Positions 58,886 through 64,000 of a stretch of DNA of 64,000 bases are shown here, piece after piece; the first letter of the stretch is position 1, and every line of letters begins with the position of its first letter. The notes beneath the pieces are model-generated. The model ran no database searches. It was not told where the DNA came from and saw only the letters and a list, made by a program, of their open reading frames with translations. Source of the stretch: Congeria kusceri (Eukaryota > Mollusca > Bivalvia > Myida > Dreissenidae); NCBI GenBank assembly GCA_027627225.1, contig CM051030.1, positions 26,321,927 to 26,385,926 on the forward strand, in the 5' to 3' direction. The translations under genes were made by a program, and so were the position numbers.

Positions 58886-61800
58886 AAACAAGGCTTGTCA
58901 CAGGATGAGACGTATGCCCCCGAAGCATATGCTTGTCAGAGGAAGGGGACACAATGTCAGTTACATGTTGGCAAAATGACGCTTCCTACAAAACGAGTTA
59001 TGGTCCTTGTACTTTGCGCTTCCTTTCAACATCCTCTATCAATATACGTGGTCTTATTTTAAATCACTTCAATACAAATGAAGTTATGCACTGCACAAGA
59101 AAATTAACTGATGGGCAATAAGTCCATAAATATTAAAGAAAGAGGTATGGTCCCTGTACTCTGCCTTTCCTCTCAATGTCCTCTTACCAATACAATATGT
59201 TGTGTTATATTAAATTCGTTGAATACTAAGATGGTAATTATCTGCAAAAAAATGGCAATAACTCTGTAAATATTGAAGAATGATTTATGGTCCAAGAATT
59301 CTGCACTTCCTCTCAAAATCCTCTATCAATATATGTGGTTTTATTCAAAATCCCTTCAATACTAACAGAGTTATGCTCTGCACAAAAAAAGAGACATAAC
59401 TCCATAAATATTGAAGAAAGAGTTATGGTCCTTGTAGTCTGCACTTCCTCTCATTGTTCTCTATCATTTTATGTAGTTTCATTTGAATCTCTTCAATACT
59501 AATGGAGTAATGCTCCGCACAAGAAAATTAAACAAAGAGCTACATGTATAACTCGGTAATATTGAAGAAATAGATATTGTCCTTAAACGTTGCAGATCAA
59601 ATCATTGTCCATAACCATTCTATGAAGTTTCATTTAAATCCCTCTAATACTAATGGTAATATGCTTCGCACACACAAAAAAAAGGCAATAACTCCATAAA
59701 TATTCAAGAAAGAGTGGTGTTCCTTGTGCTTTGAATTTCCTCTAATTGTCCTCTTGTATTATATGAAGTTTCATTTGAATCTCTTCATTACTATTGGAGT
59801 TGTTCCTTTGCACAGGAAACAAAACAAGAGTGCCAAGATGGCCCTAGGTCGCTCACCTAGTATAAAGCATCATAATGGCTTTAAAAAAAAAGATTTTTCA
59901 AGATTTCAATATAAACATATAAGGAAAACTGTCCCCGCCCCGGTGGCCATTATTTTTAACAAATCAAAATGATTTCACGGAATTTGATAGAATGTCAATC
60001 AAGGAATATTTATGTGAAATTATTTTCAAATTAAGCCAGTGGTTTCAGACAAGAAGATTTTTTAAGCTTTCAATATAGCCAAATAAGGAAAACTGCCCAG
60101 TCCACTGGTGGCCATGTTTTTTAACACATCAAAATGATTTCAAGGAGTTTGGTAGAGGGTCACCAAAGGAACATTTCTGTCAAATTATTTTGACATCCAG
60201 CCAGTGGTTTCAGACTATAAGATTTTAAAAGTTTTCAATATAGCCATATAAGGAAAAAACTGCCCCGCCCCCTGGCGGCCATGTTTTTTAACGTATCCAA
60301 ATGATTTGAAGGAATTTGATCGAGGGCCACCCAGAACATTTCTGTGAAATTATTTTGAAATACAGCCAGTAAAAAAGACTAGAAGATTGTTTAAGTTTTC
60401 AATATAGTTATATGAAGAAAACTGGCCCGCCCATCTGGCAGCCATGTTTTTTAACGAATCAAAATAATTTCAAGGAATTTGGTAGAGGGTCACCCAAGGA
60501 ACATTTCTGTGAAATTATTTTAAAATCCAGCCAGTGGTTTCAAACAAGAAGGTTTTTAAAGTTTTCAATATAGCCATATAAGGAAAACTGCCCCGGCCCT
60601 GGCAGCCATGTTTTTTAACAAATCAAAATGACTTATAGGAATTTGGTAGAGGGTCACCGAAGGAGCATTTCTGTGAATTTATTTTCAAATCCAGCCAGTA
60701 GTTTCTGACACAAAGATTTTTAAAGTTTTCCAGTTTTTAAGCTTCTGTTGGCTATGACAGCCAGAGTTTTCAATATATTTTAATAAATTTCAGGAATTTG
60801 GTAAAGGACTATCCCAGGAACATTCCTGCCAAGTTTGGTTAAAATCCGCCTAGTGTTTACAGAGAAGAAGTAGTTTGAAGTAAACTGTTGGCGATGGACG
60901 CCGGACGCCGGGCACACACTGACCACAATAGCTCACCCTTGGGCACTGCCTGCTCAGGTGAGCTAACAAAGGGCATTAACTCTCTAAATATGTGAAGAAA
61001 GTGTTTCGGTCCATGTGCTCTGCACTTCCTCTCATTGCTCTATCATTATATGAAGTTTCATTTAAATCCCTTCAATACTAATGGAGAAATGCTCCGCTGC
61101 ACATAAGAAAGAAAACAAAGGGCAATAACTCTGTAAATATTGAAAAAAGATTTGTGGTCCTTGTGCTCTGCACTTGATCTCATTGTCCTATCTCATATTG
61201 TGAAGTTTCATTTGAATCCCATTAATACTAATGGAGTTCTGCTCAGCACAAGAAAATTAAACAAAGAACAATAACTCTGTAAATATTGAAGAAAGAGTTA
61301 TGGTCCTTGTGCTCTGCACTTCCTTTCATTGTCCTCTATCATTAAGTGAAGTTTCAGTTGAATCCTTTTACTACTAATGGAGTTAGGCTCCGAACAAGAA
61401 AATTAATGCTTTACATAAGGAAATTAAACAAAGGGCAATAACTCCATAAACATTTGAAAAAAAAGTGGTGGTCCTTGTGCTCTGCACTTCTTCTCCTTGT
61501 CCTCTATCCTTATATGAAGTTTCATTTGAATCCCTTCAATACAAATGGAGATATGCTCCGCACAAAACAATTAGTACTTCACATAAGGAAATAAAACAAA
61601 GGACAATATCTAAGTAAATATTGAACAAAGAGTTGTAGTCCTTGTGCTCTGCACTTCCTTGTCCTCTATCATTATATGAAGTTTCATTTGAATCCCTTCA
61701 ATACTATGGAGTTCTGCTCAGCACAAGAAAATTAAACAAAGGACAATAACTCTGTAAATATTGAAGAAATAGTTATGGTCCTTGAGCTCTGCACTTCCTC

Positions 61801-62626
61801 TCATTGTTCTCTATCATTAACTGAAGTTTCAGTTGAATCCCTTCAATATTAATGGAGTCATACACCGCACAAGAAAATTAATGCTTCACATAAGGAAATA
61901 AAACAAAGGGCAATAACTCCATTAATATTGAAGAAAAAGTTGTGGTCCTTGTGCTCTGCACTTCTTCTGCTTGTCCTATATCATTATGTAAAGTTTCATT
62001 TCAATCCCTTCAATACAAATGGAGATAAGCTCCGCACAAGAATATTAATGCTTCACAAAAGGAAATATAACAAATGGCAATCACTCTGTAAATACTGAAG
62101 ACAGAGTTGTGGTTCTTGTGTTCTGCACTTCCTCTCATTGTCCTCTATCATTATGTGAAGTTTCATTTGAACCCCATCAATACTAATGGAGATATGCTCT
62201 GCACTAGAAAATTAAACAAAACAAAGGGCAATAACTCTGTAAATATTGGAAAGTTGTGGTCCTTGTACTCTGCACTTCCTCTCATCGTCCTCTACCATTA
62301 TATGAAGTTTCATTTGAATCCCTTCAATACTAATGGAGTTATGCTCTGCACAAGAAGCGTGACGGTCGGACGGACGGAAGTCCTTACGAGATGATACTTA
62401 AGTGGCTCCCTTACAAAAAAAAGATAGTTAAATAGCCACCTAAAAGCATTTCTAAGCCACATAAAAGACTAACCCTAACCCTAATCAACTATTTTCAACT
62501 AAATTGTCCGTAAACATAAACCACTTAACTACTCTCCCGTTAGTGCGGACAGACGGACGGATGGACGGACAGACAGGGGACAGACGATTACTATATGCCC
62601 CCAAAGTTCCCGTAGGGGGCATAAAA
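58886..62626 (+). repeat. HINE-like element, family e, with a nested element
   Basis: The head AAACAAGGCTTGTCACAGGA with ATGCCCCCGAAGCATATGC is at 58886. Family e units lie at 58980-59820 and 60967-62360. The ACGG-type tract is interrupted by ~150 bp of unrelated DNA (62395-62545). The tail hairpin TATGCCCCCAAAG...GGGGGCATAAAA ends at 62626. The head's ATGCCCCC complements the tail's GGGGGCAT. Confidence 0.8.
59823..60967 (+). repeat. Nested main-family HINE-like element
   Basis: The head AACAAGAGTGCCAAGATGGC with CGCTCACCTAG, five ~165-bp units ('tttggtagagggtcacccaagg', 'gaaattattttaaaatccagccag', 'gttttcaatatagccatataag', 'aaaactgccccgccc') and the tail CCTGCTCAGGTGAGCTAA. Family e sequence is continuous across it. 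Confidence 0.8.
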
Positions 62627-62659
62627 AGTTTGGGCTAGTAAAAAAGTTTTCAGGCAAGT

Positions 62660-64000
62660 AACAAGAGATGTCGGAGGACAGCATGCTCGACTTTTCTTGT
62701 GCTTGTCCGAGTTACTGGCATTTTTTTCTAAAACAGGAAATATGGAAATTCCACGAAAACCAAATTTTTCTAACGAAATACATCAAAGTCAGCACATAAA
62801 TAAAATTTTTAGTAAAAGTGACCTTGACCCCACCCACCCCATTTGCAATCCCAAGTGAGGTCTCGATATAAGGTATCTATGTATGAAGTTTCATTAAAAT
62901 ATCTTGATGAATTCTCAAGTTATTGATCGGAAACCGTTTTTAAATTTTTAGTAAAAGTTATTGATCGGAAACCATTTTTCTAGTTTTTAGTAACAGTGAC
63001 CTTGACATTGACCCCATCCACCCCATAAGCAATCCCAAGGGAGGTCTTGATATAAGGTATCTGTGTATGAAGTTTCATTAAAATATCTCCATGCATTCTC
63101 AAGTTATTGAGCAGAAACCATTTTTCTATTTAAGTAACAGTGACCTTGACCTTGACCCTATATGCAATACCAAGAGAGGTCTCGATATAAGGTATGTATG
63201 TATTCAGTTTCATTAAAATAACTCAATTTGTTCTCAAGTTATTGAACGGAAACCGTTTTTCTATTTTAAGTAACAGTGACCTTGACCCCACCCACCCCAT
63301 ATGCAATCCCAAGCGAGGTCTCCATATAAGGTATGCATGTATAAAGTTTCATTAAAATATCTCAATGCGCTCTAAAGTAATTGAGTGGAAACAGTTTTTT
63401 TTCTATTTTTAGCAACAGTGACCTTGACCCACCCACCCCATATGCAATCCCAAGCTAGGTCTCCATATAAGGTATGTATGTATAAAGTTTCATTAAAATA
63501 TCTCAATGCGTTCTCAAGTTATTGAGCGGAAACCGTTTTTCTACTTTTAGTAACAGTGACCTTGACCCTACCCACCCCATATGCAATTCCAAGCGAGGTC
63601 TCGATATGTATTAAGTTTCATTAAAATATCTCAATGCGTTCTCAAGTTATTGAGCGGAAACCGTTTTTCTATTTATAGTAACAGTGACCTTGACCCCACC
63701 CACTCCATATGCAAATATGCAAACCCATGTGAGGTCTTGATATAAGGTATCTATGTATTAATTTTTATTCAAATATCTCAATTTGTTCTCAAGTTATTGG
63801 GCGGAAACTGTTTTTCTATTGTTAGTAAGTGACCTTTGACCCCACCCACCCCATATGCAATCCCTATTGAGGTCTCGCTATAAAGTATCTTTTTTTGCAT
63901 TTTCTTTACAATAGCTTAATCGGTTCTCGAGTTAGGGAGTGGAAACGAAAAACTTTAACCTGTCCATATAGCTTATATGTAAAATTTATAAGTGTAAAAA
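62660..64000 (+). repeat. HINE-like element, family d, runs off the window
   Basis: The head ACAAGAGATGTCGGAGGACA with GCTCGACTTTTCTTGTG, then nine ~140-bp d units, well preserved, to the window end. The last part ('ctttaacctgtccatatagcttatatgtaaaattt') matches 47810-47850, so the tail lies beyond the window. Confidence 0.8.

Larger units (their letters stand above)
58597..62659. mobile_element. hAT-like MITE split by array elements
   Basis: It begins CAGTCTTCGAAATTAGCAC. The part 58597-58885 and the part 62627-62659 ('agtttgggctagtaaa-aagtttt-caggcaagta') are together the inverted copy of 6170-6511. The intervening 3.7 kb is an inserted HINE-like element. The far end is again cut by the element at 62660. 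Confidence 0.7.

Noticed and set aside
62107..62394. 95-codon plus-strand frame with internal duplication
   Set aside because: It is read straight through two family e monomers; the duplicated peptide is the tandem repeat itself.
62468..62486. Telomere-like CTAACCCTAACCCTAA
   Set aside because: Only about two and a half units, inside an array element; too short to mark an internal telomere.

Overview
The window looks like intergenic and intronic DNA from a bivalve mollusc. It is AT-rich, almost free of host coding sequence and packed with transposable elements. The strongest pointer to a bivalve is the dominant repeat class: arrays of ~140-190 bp monomers with a tract of (ACGG)n type and hairpin tails, resembling the 'pearl' and HINE/Helentron-type non-autonomous elements known from bivalves. 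The assignment is inferred from repeats, not from a marker gene. There is no rRNA, no CRISPR and no intact host gene.

Host content is limited to two minus-strand exons that may belong to one gene: a six-cysteine EB/EGF-like exon (22583-22696, phase 1-1) and a terminal exon with a Thr-rich stalk, one membrane span and a cytoplasmic tail (4482-4806, also entered in phase 1). About 18 kb of nested repeats separates them.

The most interesting object is a 6,048-bp DNA transposon at 24503-30550. It has 26-bp perfect terminal inverted repeats, a TA target duplication and GC-rich subterminal arrays of CCGCGGTGA-like motifs. It carries two genes on opposite strands. One is a Tc1/mariner-superfamily DDE transposase with an intron (27638-29252, +). 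The other is a three-exon BEN-domain gene (25530-29822, -) whose first intron contains the whole transposase gene. This transposase copy lacks about 15 residues between its second and third catalytic acids, and the BEN gene has a one-base deficit in a G run. An internally deleted relative lies inverted at 53997-55059 with perfect 25-bp ends, and a more distant candidate lies at 56523-58540.

Layout: 1-4.4 kb, a hAT-like MITE and two array elements with a nested TA-MITE; 4.5-4.8 kb, the host terminal exon; 5-11 kb, degenerate arrays, a truncated hAT MITE and a MITE inside a MITE; 11.2-13.4 kb, a Harbinger-like element; 13.6-22.4 kb, arrays, half a foldback element and a hAT-like element with an 8-bp duplication; 22.6 kb, the EB-like exon; 22.95-34.1 kb, one array element swollen by at least four insertions including the BEN transposon; 34.2-40.3 kb, an array element split by a dead mariner, itself split by a foldback element; 40.6-49.1 kb, further arrays, one nested inside another, plus a MITE; 49.45-55.3 kb, a four-level nest; 56.5-58.5 kb, the third TIR element; 58.6-64 kb, a hAT MITE split by arrays.

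Across these array families the 5' head carries a short sequence complementary to the 3' tail, and the monomers share a common core although they otherwise differ. This suggests one structural plan with exchangeable modules.
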